Source of the DNA: Rhyzopertha dominica
Taxonomy: Eukaryota > Arthropoda > Insecta > Coleoptera > Bostrichidae
Assembly: GCA_025024175.1 (NCBI GenBank)
Contig: QCXZ01000064.1
Coordinates: forward strand, 42,987,325 to 43,051,324
DNA length: 64,000 bases
Direction of reading: 5' to 3'
Each line of letters begins with the position of its first letter. The first letter of the stretch is position 1. The notes under the pieces were generated by a model. That model was not told the origin of the DNA. It saw only the letters and a list, made by a program, of their open reading frames with translations, and made no database searches. Shown in pieces: positions 36,225 to 47,065 of the stretch. The position numbers and the translations under genes are program-made.

Positions 36225-36690
36225 TTTCATCAGTTTTACCCTCATTTGATAGAACTTCACTGGATCCATCATCTTGGTTAAGATGTCGGCCAACTGATAC
36301 TCTAGAAATATATTTTATTGTAATCATTTGCTTTTCTATTAAAAATCCGACATAATGATACTTTGTCCATATTTTTTGTAGTTTAATGTTTAGTAATTTT
36401 TTTTGTTAAATTTAAATTTAGCCCTTTTAAAAACTCTTTTAACTATATTGCTTCCTTTACACTCTCGTAGAGTGCGTAGAGCTTCTGTTGATGGCGTTAC
36501 TATGCACGATTTCCTTTTTTTCTTCCATGTAATGGTACATTTTTCGAAAATTTGGAAAATATACCCTCTGGTACATTTTTTGCGTGTACTTACGTGTTAC
36601 CTTTTCAATCAGCATCTACATACTCATTAATCTGACCTTTATACTGGGTTCTTACATATGTAAGTTTCAGTTTGATTGTGCCTTTAGCTT
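36225..36690 (-). pseudogene. Copia pol relic: RNase H region and C-terminus
   Basis: Minus-strand pieces in changing frames match Copia pol in order: KGTIKLKLTYVR before the RNase H domain, NEYVDADW (RNase H start, first catalytic Asp), STEALRTL / YESVKEAI and LKEFLKGLNLNL, then DFLIEKQMITIKYIS and ADILTKMMDPVKFYQMRVKL at the C-terminus. Multiple frameshifts and stops. Confidence 0.8.
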
Positions 36691-37665
36691 GGGGAAGAGG
36701 TGATAATCGCTGGGGGCTAAGTCCGGACTGTACAGGGCATGGAGAATAACCGTCCACCCAAATTTCTCCAAAAGCTTCTGCGTTTGACGAGCGACGTAGG
36801 GTCGAGCGTTGTCGTGAAGAAGCACTACTCCCTCCGTCAGTCGTCCTCTCCGCCGATTTTGGATTGCTCGCCGGAGTCTGGCCAATATTCCACAATATCT
36901 ATCTGAGTTGATTGTCGCCCCAGGTTGCATGAAATCGATGAGGAGTACCCCCTTCCGATTCCAAAACACAGTCGCCATAACCTTCTCCGCCGACTGCGTT
37001 TGTTTGAATTTCTTTGGTGGCGGTAAACCAGAGTGACGCCACGGACGAGATTGTTATTATGTTTCGGGGGTGCAATAAAACACCCACAGCTTCTCCTTGT
37101 TGCCTCCTCCCTCACATTGTTGAAGAAACTTGCGAGACAGTCAAGGCGTTGCTCCTTGTGTCCATTAGTCAGCATCCGAGGGACCCAGCGAGCACACACC
37201 TTGCGATCACCCAACGTTTGTGTTAAAGTTCTTTCAATTGTGCCGTGGAAAGCTTCAGGAATGCTTTCAACAAGTTCACGGACAGTGACCCTCCGATCTT
37301 TGAGCAGTTCACTGTTGATTTTCTGGACAATCGCATCTGAAACCGGCGGTCTTCCACTTCGTTCTTCATCGTGAACCTCCGTGCGACCCTCAGCAAAAGT
37401 CCTGCACCATTTGCGGACGTGCTGAATGGACATGCACTCTTCACCATAAACCTCAGTAAGTTGCCGATGAATCTCCACGAGTGGTAACTTCCTTGAGTGG
37501 AGAAACCGGATTACTGCTCGAACCTCGCACTTGGCGTGAGCGGCGATCAACACTTCCATCTCTGACGGCTGTCAAGCAAACACTTAGCGACTTAGCCAAT
37601 CACGGACGGGCGAACTCGATAGTGGGGGAGCCACTGCGCACGGCGCTGTTATCGGATTTAGCCAG
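36690..37665 (-). pseudogene. Mariner transposase (irritans-like), catalytic Asp lost
   Basis: The minus-strand frame from ATG 37559 gives an intact N-terminal DNA-binding half: the RAVIRFLHSRKLPLVEIHRQ helix-turn-helix, VRKWCRTFAEGRTEVHDEER and GRPP. After a frameshift near 37095 the catalytic domain continues: PPPKKFKQ, VMATVFWNRKGVLLIDFM, VVLLHDNARP (second Asp) and YSPDLAPSDYHLF (third Asp, 34 residues on, as in DD34D mariners). The block with the usual TGDETW motif and the first Asp is missing, two adjacent stops lie in the following segment, and the C-terminus is cut where Copia sequence resumes (36690). Inactive. It separates Copia RYQS (reverse transcriptase tail) from KGTIKLKL. Confidence 0.93.
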
Positions 37666-37669
37666 AGCA

Positions 37670-37880
37670 TAATATTATTTTTACTCTGGTATCGGGTTAG
37701 GATATTAAGTACTGCACTTAGATCGTGCAGGGTACATAACATAATGTACATTAAACAACCGATTAGGTTTTTACATGGCGCTTCGTATAATTAATCAGAA
37801 TTCAGTGCTATGCAGTCTACCTTAATTGGTGAAGGAGTTGCCACACTTTTGTACTCACTCATGTTAAATTTATTGAGTAC
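37670..37880 (-). pseudogene. Copia pol relic: end of reverse transcriptase
   Basis: Minus strand reads SEYKSVATPSPIKVD, then APCKNLIGCLMYIM, LHDLSAVLNILTRYQS, the conserved end of the Copia reverse transcriptase, with one stop. The frame runs into mariner sequence at about 37665. Confidence 0.8.
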
Positions 37881-37929
37881 CGATTTGGTATATGTTGCCT
37901 GACCAATGATTATTTTCTGTTAATTTATT

Positions 37930-38095
37930 GTTCATCAGGATTTTCTAGAATAGCTTTAGTGATAACTTGCAGCACATTTAATTCGCGAAGGAAAGGTCGC
38001 ACTCGAAACTTTCGAGTGGATACCTTTCTCCGTTGAAGAATTTGAAGTTGAGCTTTGATGTAGTTCTGTCTTGATTTACTGGTTCCCATTTTCAC
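37930..38095 (-). pseudogene. Copia gag N-terminal relic
   Basis: Just inside the 5' LTR the minus strand encodes MGTSKSRQNY, then in a shifted frame FNGERYP and, back in the first, KFRVRPFLRELNVLQVI. This resembles the N-terminal gag segment of Copia elements ('F.G.N...W+.R...L...'). Confidence 0.6.
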
Positions 38096-38140
38096 ACAAC
38101 TTACTCTTCACGAAATTACTTTCCACCTCGGCCCATAGTC

Positions 38141-38448
38141 TGTTACCACAACAGGTGAAATAATACACTCGTAAGGGAGTGAAGAACTTTAATTAAGTGT
38201 CTTTACACAGTGGCTGAGCTATACTATAATTAACTATAACTTATATATTCATTCTGTGTTCCTCGTTCATTACAATAACAGAAATTCTATTACGCAAGTT
38301 ATTCGGTCCTCGACTAGTCATCGTTATGAGTTATGGGAGAAACAAAACGACTACACAGGCGCAAGCTTCATGCAGGCATTTCCAATCATATAAACAAGGT
38401 ATTGGGTATATGTCAATAAGTACATGGGATCCGTTTTACATTCCAAGG
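38141..38448 (-). repeat. Copia 5' LTR, about 308 bp
   Basis: Minus strand begins TTGGAATGTAAAAC (the expected leading TG is mutated) and ends TTGTGGTAACA. Matches 35920-36139 with extra internal sequence. A possible primer-binding region follows directly (GACTATGGGCC). Confidence 0.78.
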
Positions 38449-38905
38449 GCGTATGCGAGAATAGTTTAGTGGCAATAAGCAGTGTCGTCTACCCGTTTCT
38501 GTGGGAAACCTGTACTCTGAACGGTAGCCCACCTTGTAGTGGGCGTTTAAAACTGACAGAGGTCCCTAACGACGATGTCTGCAAAGAATGCAGTTCTCAG
38601 CATAATAGAAATAGAAATGTCCTGACGAGGCTTTATAAGCAGAAACTGCTGTCCACAGATTGTTATGAGAGTTGCACTCTTTGCCGACGCCGTTGTTGGG
38701 GACCTTTGCAAGGTGGACTACCGTTCAAAATACAGGTTCCCCACAGAGAAGAATGGGTGACTATGCTAATTGCTACTAGATGGCATAGTGTCACCCACAA
38801 TTATTATTCTCACATACACTTCGCCTACCTTGGCGTATATAAGGAAAGACAGATCTATGCCATGCTGTCTGCATTGGGAACATTGTGCTCAGGAGGAGGA
38901 GGCTT
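38449..38905. mobile_element. Fold-back element, right part, after Copia
   Basis: Order on the plus strand: block B (38470-38610), a short inverse block A with a hammerhead-like motif (38617-38660), inverse B (38665-38800) and inverse A (38800-38905, with ACCTTGGCGTATATAAGG). Together with 35610-35921 this forms a complex A/B inverted-repeat element of the same family as 62757-63271. It yields a 173-codon plus-strand ORF (38424-38945) that reads through repeats and is not considered a gene. Confidence 0.75.
38617..38658 (+). ncRNA. Hammerhead-like motif in the fold-back element, partly decayed
   Basis: Core CTGACGA (38622-38628) fits the CTGANGA rule. Helix II is GCTT/AAGC (with a G-A mismatch at its base), then GAAAC (38642-38646), a palindromic CTGC-type helix III, GTC cleavage site (38651-38653) and CACAG (38654-38658). 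Helix I keeps only three pairs. Probably weak or inactive; it is a relative of the complete motif at 62767-62808. Confidence 0.6.
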
Positions 38906-39127
38906 TATAAGTCTAAACAGCTGTCCCCATATTGTTCTGATGTAGACAACGTGGCATAGACTAATACTGCTATATCCATGACTGCTGTATAGAATGAAAC
39001 TCTCGAAGGACCAATGCAATAGTGCTGATAAATAACGATTGCACACAGACTCAAATACTGAATGAAATTTGTTAACCTTTATTGACTTTTCATCCACAAC
39101 TAATACTGGATTTTCATCTTAAACATG

Positions 39128-39745
39128 TCAGAGCTCATTGAAAAAAAACTGGTTTAAATTCTGAAGCACCATATAGTCCTCCATTGGTAGAGGCACCAGC
39201 TTAGATACGACACGTTTAAAAAGTTTGTTTTCACTAGTCCGCACAGTGACTACTTTCAGACGACCATCTTGATCGGGATGAACCTCAAGAATCCTTGTTA
39301 ATTTCCGGCATCCTGGAGAATTCATATGGTCTTTCAATAAAATGATATCTCCACATTCTCGATTATTTGAATTCACAGTCCATTTTCTTCTTTGCTGACA
39401 ATGATGTAAATATTTTCTTGACCATCTATCCCAGAAACGATGAATCGTTTGCTTTTGTAATTCCTATCTTGAGAGTAGGATTATGTTATCCATAGTCAAT
39501 CTACTTTCTTGAAACTTTGTCAGGAGTCTACCGACCAAGAACAGTGATGGAGTGAGATCAGTAAAATTATCATGAATAGGAGCTAGTGGTTCAGAATTTA
39601 CGCTACTTTTTATTAATTTCAACAGAGTGTACATTTTCTTAAATGTTGGCTTTGTTTCTCCAACAGTTTACTTAACGCTAGCTTTCACACTTTTATCCCC
39701 GGTTCCCGCAGACTACTAAAATTTGACGAATAAAAGGCCATTCTA
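39128..39745 (-). pseudogene. BEL/Pao retrotransposon integrase C-terminal relic
   Basis: Minus strand in order: TFKKMYTLLKLIKSSVNSEP, LTPSLFLVGRLLTKF, then HRFWDRWSRKYLHHCQQRRK and GDIILLKDHM...RILEVHPDQDGRLKVVTVRT...LVPLP (the C-terminal DUF5641 domain typical of BEL/Pao pol), with a stop and frame changes. The last 82 codons (39376-39128) are open. The catalytic core is not found. A second BEL/Pao relic lies at 42.9-44.1 kb on the same strand. Confidence 0.88.
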
Positions 39746-39749
39746 TATA

Positions 39750-42700
39750 ACTCATTGCTTGTCCCAAAAGCTCTGAAATGTTTCAGATTGAAACCTTTAT
39801 GGCTTTAGAATGGATTGTTCGACAAAGTGTAACATAACACTCCTCCTATCTAAATGTATCAGTTATAGAAAGAGGTCTTTTTATCCCAGCCTCTTACTTA
39901 AATGTTGACAATCGGAACAATAACATCACAAAATCAGAACTTGATTTTTTGTATATTTGTGAGCGAGCTACGTTTATTCTTTTTTGAGTCACGCATAAGG
40001 GAGCTACCAGTCGTAAAACGAGCACTCAATGACACGTGTATTCCCCAAGACGCGCGGCGTCATAAATCAAACGAGCACAAAGCGTTGTGAGAATTGTGCC
40101 TCCTCGCTCTCCAAGGAATAATTCAACACCACTGTAACGCTATGTGTTCATAAAGAAGTTTATTTGTATTTAAACGTTTACCGTTTAACAGTTTATAGTT
40201 TTTTACATACTAAGCATTAAATATAATAAAATGCAGGTATAATGCTGATATAGCAAATACTCTTATCTTATCCGACGTATTTGAGAAGTGTTGGTATACA
40301 ACAAGGAAATGTTCCGGATAAAGTGCCCAATAATGGCTCAACAGTAGAATGGATAACAACTTGTTTTATGGATCAGGGTTGCGATAACTTTTAACGATGC
40401 CATTTTAAGGAGTTGCCGCAATCGGTTGATGAGCTCCTGTTTTCCTGATAAAAGCTGTAAATGACGTAAACTTCACCTTTTACCTACCTTTGACTAAACT
40501 CAGCTAATTTGGTGTGGCATTGTGAAATTTTGTTAATTGAAATCGTTACGCATTAAATGTTAGTACCATATATAGTTTTATTTTTTGTTAATGAAGCTGA
40601 GTAGGTATGAAGTTGTAAATGTTTTGCAAACTCTATACAAATTCATACATACGAGTAGGTAATGGTTGTATTCTTCGTTTTGAAGTAAGTTGCATCAATG
40701 GAAGGAATGAGCGAACCACGAATCTGCTTATGCTTACAAATACTGTCTTCGGCTACTACGAAGAAAGTCCAAATGCCAACTGTAAGATTTTAAAATTAAA
40801 CATCATGTTGTTAAAACCTTGAAATAAAAGAGTTTCCGCACACCAAAAAAGTATATTATCCACTTGTGTAGAAACAGCAGTTAGTTATTAGTTAGGGCGC
40901 ATTTTAAATAGCTTCAAAAAATAATCCTACTTCTACATACAACACATGACAGAGAAAGAATATATTTTTAAGTCCCTAACCCTTTTATTCTGCTTACCAT
41001 TCGAATTAAATTTGGCGAAGTTGTATTTTGAATCGCATTCTCTAGGATGTAATTGTAATATTTTAATAATTTATCGAAGAAGTTTAGCTAAATAAATATT
41101 TAAATATATTCTCTTAAAAAAATCGTGCACGATAAAAAACGTCAAGGTGCTGTTGTAATAGTTAGTCAGAACTTCAAAATTAATTTTTTCTGACTACACT
41201 TGGAAAACATTTTATGTTGGATTGTCAATTGCTGTTTATTTTGTGGAGTCGTTTTAGTTAATTATTTCCAGTGTTTGGATTTGCAGATTTTGGCCCCAGA
41301 TTGTATTGTATTAAACCAACTTGTATTCATATGACGTTTCGACCTTTAATTTAGGTCTTTTTCTTCAAATAATTATTTATATTATAATTATGAAATATGA
41401 ATACAAATTTGTTTACAATATACAATCAGGAGCCAGAAGTTAGAAATACAAACACAGGAAATAGTTAATAGTTAAGTTAATAGGTTAGCCAAATCTTTAC
41501 GCTGTTTTAAATGAATTATCTCTAAATTTTCAATACCCCTAACTGTGATAAATTTGGCGAAGTGTAAAGTTTATGCTCTTTATTCATAATCGTGTAGACA
41601 AAGCTTGCCCTTGGTAAAGTTAGATTATTTTTTTTTACTTCTTGCGCCTTCGTTAAATGGTAACACCGGCGTTCCTAATACAAAGTCAAGGTTACATATA
41701 CACCATATTTTATTTTTATATACTGTTTAATTAACAATATATAGGTAACAACTATTATATATTTTAATTATACCTTTACTGCTTACATATATTTTTGGAG
41801 TGGAAACATCGCATAATATTGAAAATAATAAATTTTTGGTGTGTGGGATCTTTAAGCGGCTATATTTTTTTTAAGAATAGAACTTTCCCTTTTTAATAAT
41901 GGTAACATAAGTTTCTTATTGTTAAGTAATGGTAGTCATTCGTTCATCGGTTAAAATAAATTTCTCTCTTTTATTACATAACTGGTACAATTATTTCATG
42001 TAGGCATGCGATGTGCTCTCGAATGTAGCGCCACAACGTGTGATACACCGCCACACCCATACTGGCCGAGTTAAAAGCTTTTGCCACATGTAATTGGATA
42101 CAATTAGGACAAAATAGTTTAGCGGTAGATCAAATGGAGCCTCAAAAAGGGCTGACCTAAATTTTAATTATCGGACACTCTCTGGAATGGCGCTTTTTTC
42201 GTGTGAAACCGACGACCGTCACGCTGGAATGAGCATACGGAAATGGAAAACCCTTAGTAACCCTCTGCAAAATTGAACAAGGTTTCATTTGTGATTGAAC
42301 CACACGCACACTAAGGATTGACTTCTGCCTATTTATCGCTCTCGCCCCAAGTATTAATGTGTACATCAAGTAAATTCGTACGGCACTACTAAATGACCTG
42401 TCAGTATCGTAATTCTTAAGAATACGCAAAGGTCTAGTCAACAAAGATGCGTGATTTGTTTTCCTACCCGCTTTTTACTTAGTTTTGCATTGGGCCTCAA
42501 TTGCTATAATTTAGGGGTATCAACGGAAGGTCTGACATTGGTATTGCTTTTTGTGGCTTTGCAAGATTATGCTGTTGTTTTTTTTTAATTTTCGAGTGTC
42601 CCAAGAAGTTTTTCTTTTCATATTGTATGTTTTTTTATAAAGTGATTAGCTAAACCAGTTGTTTCTTTACTTACATTTATAAGCTTTTTAATAGCTCTAC

Positions 42701-42865
42701 TTGAGTATCCTGCTGCTATCGTAGTCGTACTCGAATATTAAAGGGAATAACTTTTATACAAATATACGAATTCAAAGTTCCTAACTTTATTAACTTTGCT
42801 GTACTGATTGCTAAAATTTCGGCTGATCAGATGCCTGCTTACAGATCACAGTTAAGATCAAGCGT
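39750..42865. other. Non-coding stretch between BEL/Pao relics
   Basis: No gene recognised. The 42157-42444 block is GC-richer but unassigned. It could be the decayed middle of one BEL/Pao element (gag at 43 kb, integrase at 39 kb, same strand), but no protease or reverse transcriptase motif was found to support that. Confidence 0.4.
41321..41410. repeat. Hairpin repeat with GACGTTTCGACC motif
   Basis: TTGTATTCATAT (about 41320) and its inverse ATATGAATACAA (about 41394) enclose GACGTTTCGACCT...AGGTC. The minus strand reads TTGAAGA...GGTCGAAACGTC, similar in order to a hammerhead but with extra bases between core and helix II. Probably a small fold-back element. Confidence 0.5.
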
Positions 42866-42869
42866 ATCT

Positions 42870-42940
42870 ATCATTCGTTATATATGTTCGTTTTATTTGT
42901 ATTTTACAATACAACGATAATTATTTTATTTTTAGCAAGA
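42870..42940 (-). repeat. BEL/Pao LTR fragment (3' side)
   Basis: About 60 bp match the inner part of the LTR at 43766-44124 (plus-strand motif TTTTATTTGTA.TTTA.AATA then CAACGATAATTATTTTAT). It lies just beyond the gag relic, so most of the pol genes were deleted between gag and this LTR. Confidence 0.65.
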
Positions 42941-42952
42941 CTGATTTTACGA

Positions 42953-43711
42953 TCATACCAATTCTGAAGAATTGACACTTAAATATTTAAACGTTCGTGT
43001 GATTGAAGAGGCGGTATTGCACAAATTCCTTAAGCTGTATACGTCGTTTCGATGTCGTATTGGATTTAGAGCTAACATTTTGTTGACATATGTGTCAATA
43101 ATTCTATATTGATTGCCAAATTGATTTTGGAGCATTTCTACAGCATCGTTATAGCAAGCTTCTAAATACGTTAATCCAGCAATAGCTGCAGCTGCCCTAT
43201 CCGTTAATAGCGTTTGCAAATAATTAAATTTCATAATTCATAATACTGTTCCAGCAATCAATTTCGTGTACTGCCGCTCGAAATTGTTCCCAAGAAGGAG
43301 TCCATTAAACTTATGAAGATCCAGCTTAGACAATTTAATAATACTGCTACTCCTACCTTGTACCATGTTGACATCCATTTGTTCAGCATTTATTGTAGTA
43401 TTTACCACTTCCTCCGATCCTGTATTGACCAAACGCTTCCCTCTGCTCTGCTGTTTCACTTTTATATTGAAGACGAGAGAGAATTTCCATAGCTCGATCC
43501 TCGTACTTGAAAATCTTTTGAAATTCCTCCTCAAAGTCCTCTTCTTTCAAATACTTTATAGATTCGTTTAAGACTGTTAATTTCTAATTTACAGATTTTT
43601 TATATTGGCAAGGTCTTCAAAGTTGATTTCTTCGTTCTCTAATAAATTCTGCGTAGCAGTAATTAATTTCGTTAACTGAGCACGTGCATAATTCTTTTCA
43701 GCAAACTCCAT
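42953..43711 (-). pseudogene. BEL/Pao gag relic (DUF1759-type)
   Basis: Minus strand begins MEFAEKNYARAQLTKLI (ATG 43711), runs through a frame change (EDFEEEFQKIFKYEDRAMEI), then ends in the DUF1759-type gag core: SKLDLHKFNG, MKFNYLQTLLTDRAAAAIAG, YNDAVEMLQNQFGNQYRIID, ALNPIRHRNDVYSLRNL. The order and motifs match BEL/Pao gag. Stops and frameshifts indicate decay. It starts 55 nt inside the LTR at 43766-44124. Confidence 0.88.
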
Positions 43712-43744
43712 TTTCGTTCAAATTGTTCCTTTTTTCACCCCAGT

Positions 43745-43765
43745 TCCCGAGTTTCGGCACCAAAA
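43745..43765 (-). other. Putative primer-binding site of the BEL/Pao element
   Basis: Directly next to the LTR end the minus strand reads TTTTGGTGCCGAAACTCGGG, a typical tRNA-complementary primer-binding site position. The tRNA was not identified. Confidence 0.6.
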
Positions 43766-44124
43766 TGTAATGTCTTATAACGATCTCTATATACGTTCCT
43801 TTTATTTGTACTTTATAATACAACGATAATTATTTTATTATTTATGTCAGTATGGCAATAACTTATCATAGCATCCTCGTATTTTTCTTACAATCATATG
43901 TACTTGAACTGCGAGTTCTTATTGCAGCTCTACATACTACTGTAGTTGGTCCAATTATAACGTTCTAGGAGATGCTTACTAACTGAATGATATTGCAAGT
44001 ACTAGTAACCGCATGTAAACTAGTTCTTAGTCTTAGTTATTCTAACAACAAGTATGTATTTAACAATTAACGAGTAAAATGATGAACAGAATGAAACCTA
44101 GTCAAGTAAGCCAAGATTCCTACA
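43766..44124 (-). repeat. BEL/Pao 5' LTR, 359 bp
   Basis: Minus strand begins TGTAGGAATCTTGG and ends GACATTACA (TG...CA), followed by the primer-binding site and gag. Boundaries are inferred from the TG/CA ends and the primer-binding site; only the inner part is supported by the second LTR fragment. Confidence 0.7.
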
Positions 44125-46069
44125 TCTATTACAAAGTATAATCCAAAAGACGTGGAAACAACCTTGAACCGGTACCTAATTAACAATTATTTGGACCTAC
44201 ATTTGAACCACTCCTATAAGGACGTTCAAGTTTCCTATTTTATTAAAATATATGTACAGTTTTATCAAAATTTTAGTTCGTATGTGTCATTTTGCTGTAA
44301 AGTAATTTTAACAATATCATTTACTTGTTTCCTAGCAACAGCTTTCTATTAGGTGGTAGTGTGACCAACAAAATAAAGATACCGTTTAATAGTTTAATAA
44401 TTTGCTTCGTTATCTAACTGCTTTCATTGAATAATGGATGCAAATTAATTGCTAAAACATTTTTACTGTTTTAGAATCGCTACTCAAATTTAAAGGTAGT
44501 AGATAAATCGCTGTACGATATTCTTATCTTAGTGTAAAGCTTTAGATAGTACAAATCCATATATTGCGTTAACATCTGTTGGAGTTGCTGTATTTAATGG
44601 TAAATTTTTTCTAATAAAAAATTATGATCTAAAACTTTGTCACGCCATATAAAAAATGGCATATTTATTCATATTGCTTAAAAACTAAATGCTACTTTAT
44701 TGCCTATAGGTTTTCGTATCCTTAATGGAGTGTATGTCCTTGTTGGTGACTTCTTTTTTCATGCTCACTAAGAAATTCTTTAGTGATTTTTTTTTCACGG
44801 AGTGTTTACTGGCATTATTGTCGCAGCCTGGGGTGCTGATAATAATGTTAACAATGAAACTAATTGATAATTATAGCTGAATACAAATAAGATTGGAGAA
44901 CATTCTGTTTGACATAATTTGTTGAATGGGGTTTTTGAAAATCATATTCATTTTTGTTATTTTTTAGGGATTTTGTTGGTCTCAAGAAATTATAAATTAT
45001 ACTTTTTAATTATTAATTAATTTAAGAATGTAACGCTCTTATAAGTGCCTGTCGAGACGTCAAAGCCTTCTTTCTACACCTTGTCCAAAGTTAAGTATTA
45101 CTGATAGTTTGGTTTTTTGCTGAAAATACTTGTTTTCCGCTAAAATTGAAGATTAAAGTTTTATTTTTTATTTAAAGTGAACACATGACGATGTTTAATA
45201 GTTGTTTTTTGTATTGCTTCTTGTTCTCTCAAAATAATATATTATTGAGTCTGATTTTCAGTAAACAAGAAATTTAGCTCCCCTACATCTACGTTTTACA
45301 ATAGAACGATAAATTTCGAATTATATAACTCTTGGCTTTCGACCAGACTCCCTGGAAAGAGCGCCGCTACAAGATCGATCTTTATTAACTCGAAGCTATT
45401 CCACTAAAACAAGTACTCTGGTTATTGAGGGTGACACTGAAATAGCTGTCGGTTGTGTTCAATATAAGCTAGCAATAGTGTCCCACGAGGGTGTGGTACA
45501 AGTTTTCTAAAGTAGTCAGCAGGGTGTTGTAGAATTGAAAGGATATTCCCAGTGCAAGGGCAAAATAATGTGTGATTCTGAATTCTCCTTGTACAGCTAA
45601 CTTTTTCTCGTACATAAGCTAACTCCCATACAGAAAGTTTTTAAATGTGTATATTGCATGTGTCTCTTTTCAAAATTACTTTTTCTAGCTGGTGCTACAA
45701 AATATCAATATCGTGGAAATACGTTTTTATGTTTGCAGGACGTTTATTTTTCAACTGGCGTCTTAAAGCTTATACAAAATCTTTCTGAAAACAGCAATGT
45801 AAAAAAATATGATGCGGTATGCAAATATCTGTCGATATTTTTAATTAGTAATCTGCTTCTTCCTGACTGTTAATAAACCACACGGACAAACCATAAAAAT
45901 AGCCGGAGTAGACCTAAGGGAAGACAAAAGCGTACAAAAGCCGAACTACAAGTGAGGTATAGAAAGAGGTCCTAAATTAAAGTAATTGGCCTGTAGCCCC
46001 CATTTTTTTTATTGCTGATATTAATCTAGATAAAAAATAATAAAGCCGTGTTTTTTATTTTTCGCAAAC
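44125..46069. other. AT-rich non-coding stretch
   Basis: No gene recognised; small ORFs (44152-44352, 45658-45873) have no family features. Confidence 0.45.
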
Positions 46070-47065
46070 CGCTTAGTTAATGTAAGATAATATTTTGTCG
46101 GATAGATCGCTATCTCTTGAAAACACTGACAAAAAGTTAATAGTCTGGCGTTTCGATTACACCTGTGATCTTTGTCAAAGACGAAGAACCTCAAAGTTTG
46201 CCTGACACAAGTTCAAACAAAATTTTGAAAGTAAATAAACAAATCATCAAGGATGCGAGACGTCATAGAAACAACGTTCCAACCTGATAAAAAAGAACCT
46301 AACGATGAAAATGAGCTACCTACCTACTAGATATACACGAACTACTTGATAAAAGATAACTACAAAATAGCCTCCCAAATGTCACCTAACTCATAATTTC
46401 CACAATCCCTATTAAAATTATTAGTATTCCTACAAATTTCTATAGCTTCTTTTATTAGACGTTTGTGATAATATTTTTCTCTATGTAAAATTTTTGTTTT
46501 ATCAAAATCAATCATGTGTTTAGTCAAATATGAGTGTTCAGCTACGGAAGATTTATCTATCTGTTGCAACTTAGTAGCACGTATGTGTTCTTTCAAACGC
46601 GTACCTACTTTTCTTTTAGTTTGACCTATGTAACACTTGCCGCAAGAACAAGTAATTTTGTAAACACCTTCACCCTCTAAATGTACTTTATCTTTAGTAG
46701 AACCTAAAACTTCAATTTACTTTGTCCTGGCTGAGAATTTACTTGATTTGGATGAGCACTTTTATTAAAAACTGACCAAATATTCTTACTGCTATAACCA
46801 TTTCTCACTAGCGCTGATTTAAGATGATATATTTCTTTTTGTACAGAACTTTCGTCTTTGTGCTTTAACAAATAACGTCCTTATAAGATTATTCTTTTGA
46901 GGAGGAAGGTGGTGAGATGTGGCATGTAAATATCTGTCTGTGGGTGTTGGTTTTCTGTAAACCTTGTGTCCTAACTGTCCAGTGTTTTCAAAAGACAGCG
47001 ATCTATCCGACAAAATATTATCTTATATTATGGACGCTGAAAGTATTCACCCTCGCTTAGTTAAT
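46070..47065 (-). mobile_element. Penelope-like element fragment with 12-bp target duplication
   Basis: CGCTTAGTTAAT occurs at 46070-46081 and again at 47054-47065, bracketing a 972-bp insert (46082-47053). The insert holds the end of a Penelope-type reverse transcriptase and the GIY-YIG endonuclease on the minus strand. 46083-46128 is an inverse copy of 46980-47025 (46 bp, two mismatches), so the left tip is an inverted piece of the element's own coding region. 5' truncation with inverted terminal segments is common in this group. Confidence 0.88.
46360..47025 (-). pseudogene. Penelope-like RT end and GIY-YIG endonuclease, broken
   Basis: Minus strand: SDRSLSFENTGQLG, HKVYRKPTPTDRYLHATSHH and KNNLIRTLFVKAQRR (the end of the reverse transcriptase, 47013-46819), a frame-broken linker, then the endonuclease. 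The endonuclease reads GVYKITCSCGKCYIGQTKRK (from 46668; the GVY and CYIG residues are the GIY-YIG signature), LKEHIRATK and HLTKH-like residues (SVAEHSYLTKHMIDFD), ending near 46360. The CxC...C cysteines before YIG are typical of the Penelope type. Truncated at the N-terminus; frameshifts exclude function. Confidence 0.9.

Larger units (their letters stand above)
35920..38448 (-). mobile_element. Ty1/Copia retrotransposon, decayed, with mariner insertion
   Basis: Minus-strand order: 5' LTR (38448-38141), gag relic (about 38095-37930), reverse transcriptase tail (37880-37670), an inserted mariner (37665-36690), RNase H and pol end (36690-36225), 3' LTR (36139-35920). Most of gag, protease, integrase and the reverse transcriptase core are deleted. 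GTATG lies at both edges (35917-35921 and 38451-38455), consistent with the 5-bp target duplication of Copia elements. Across these edges the flanks join to give the uninterrupted fold-back sequence seen at 62880. Confidence 0.82.

Noticed and set aside
38424..38945. 173-codon plus-strand ORF, the longest plus-strand frame in its area
   Set aside because: It runs through the A/B blocks of the fold-back element, which recur elsewhere without an open frame; composition is not protein-like.
41325..41370. Hammerhead-like order in a hairpin repeat
   Set aside because: Extra unpaired bases between core and helix II and no helix I pairing; not a canonical motif.
42157..42444. 95-codon minus-strand ORF near the BEL/Pao relic
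   Set aside because: No BEL/Pao protease or reverse transcriptase motif; unsupported as coding.
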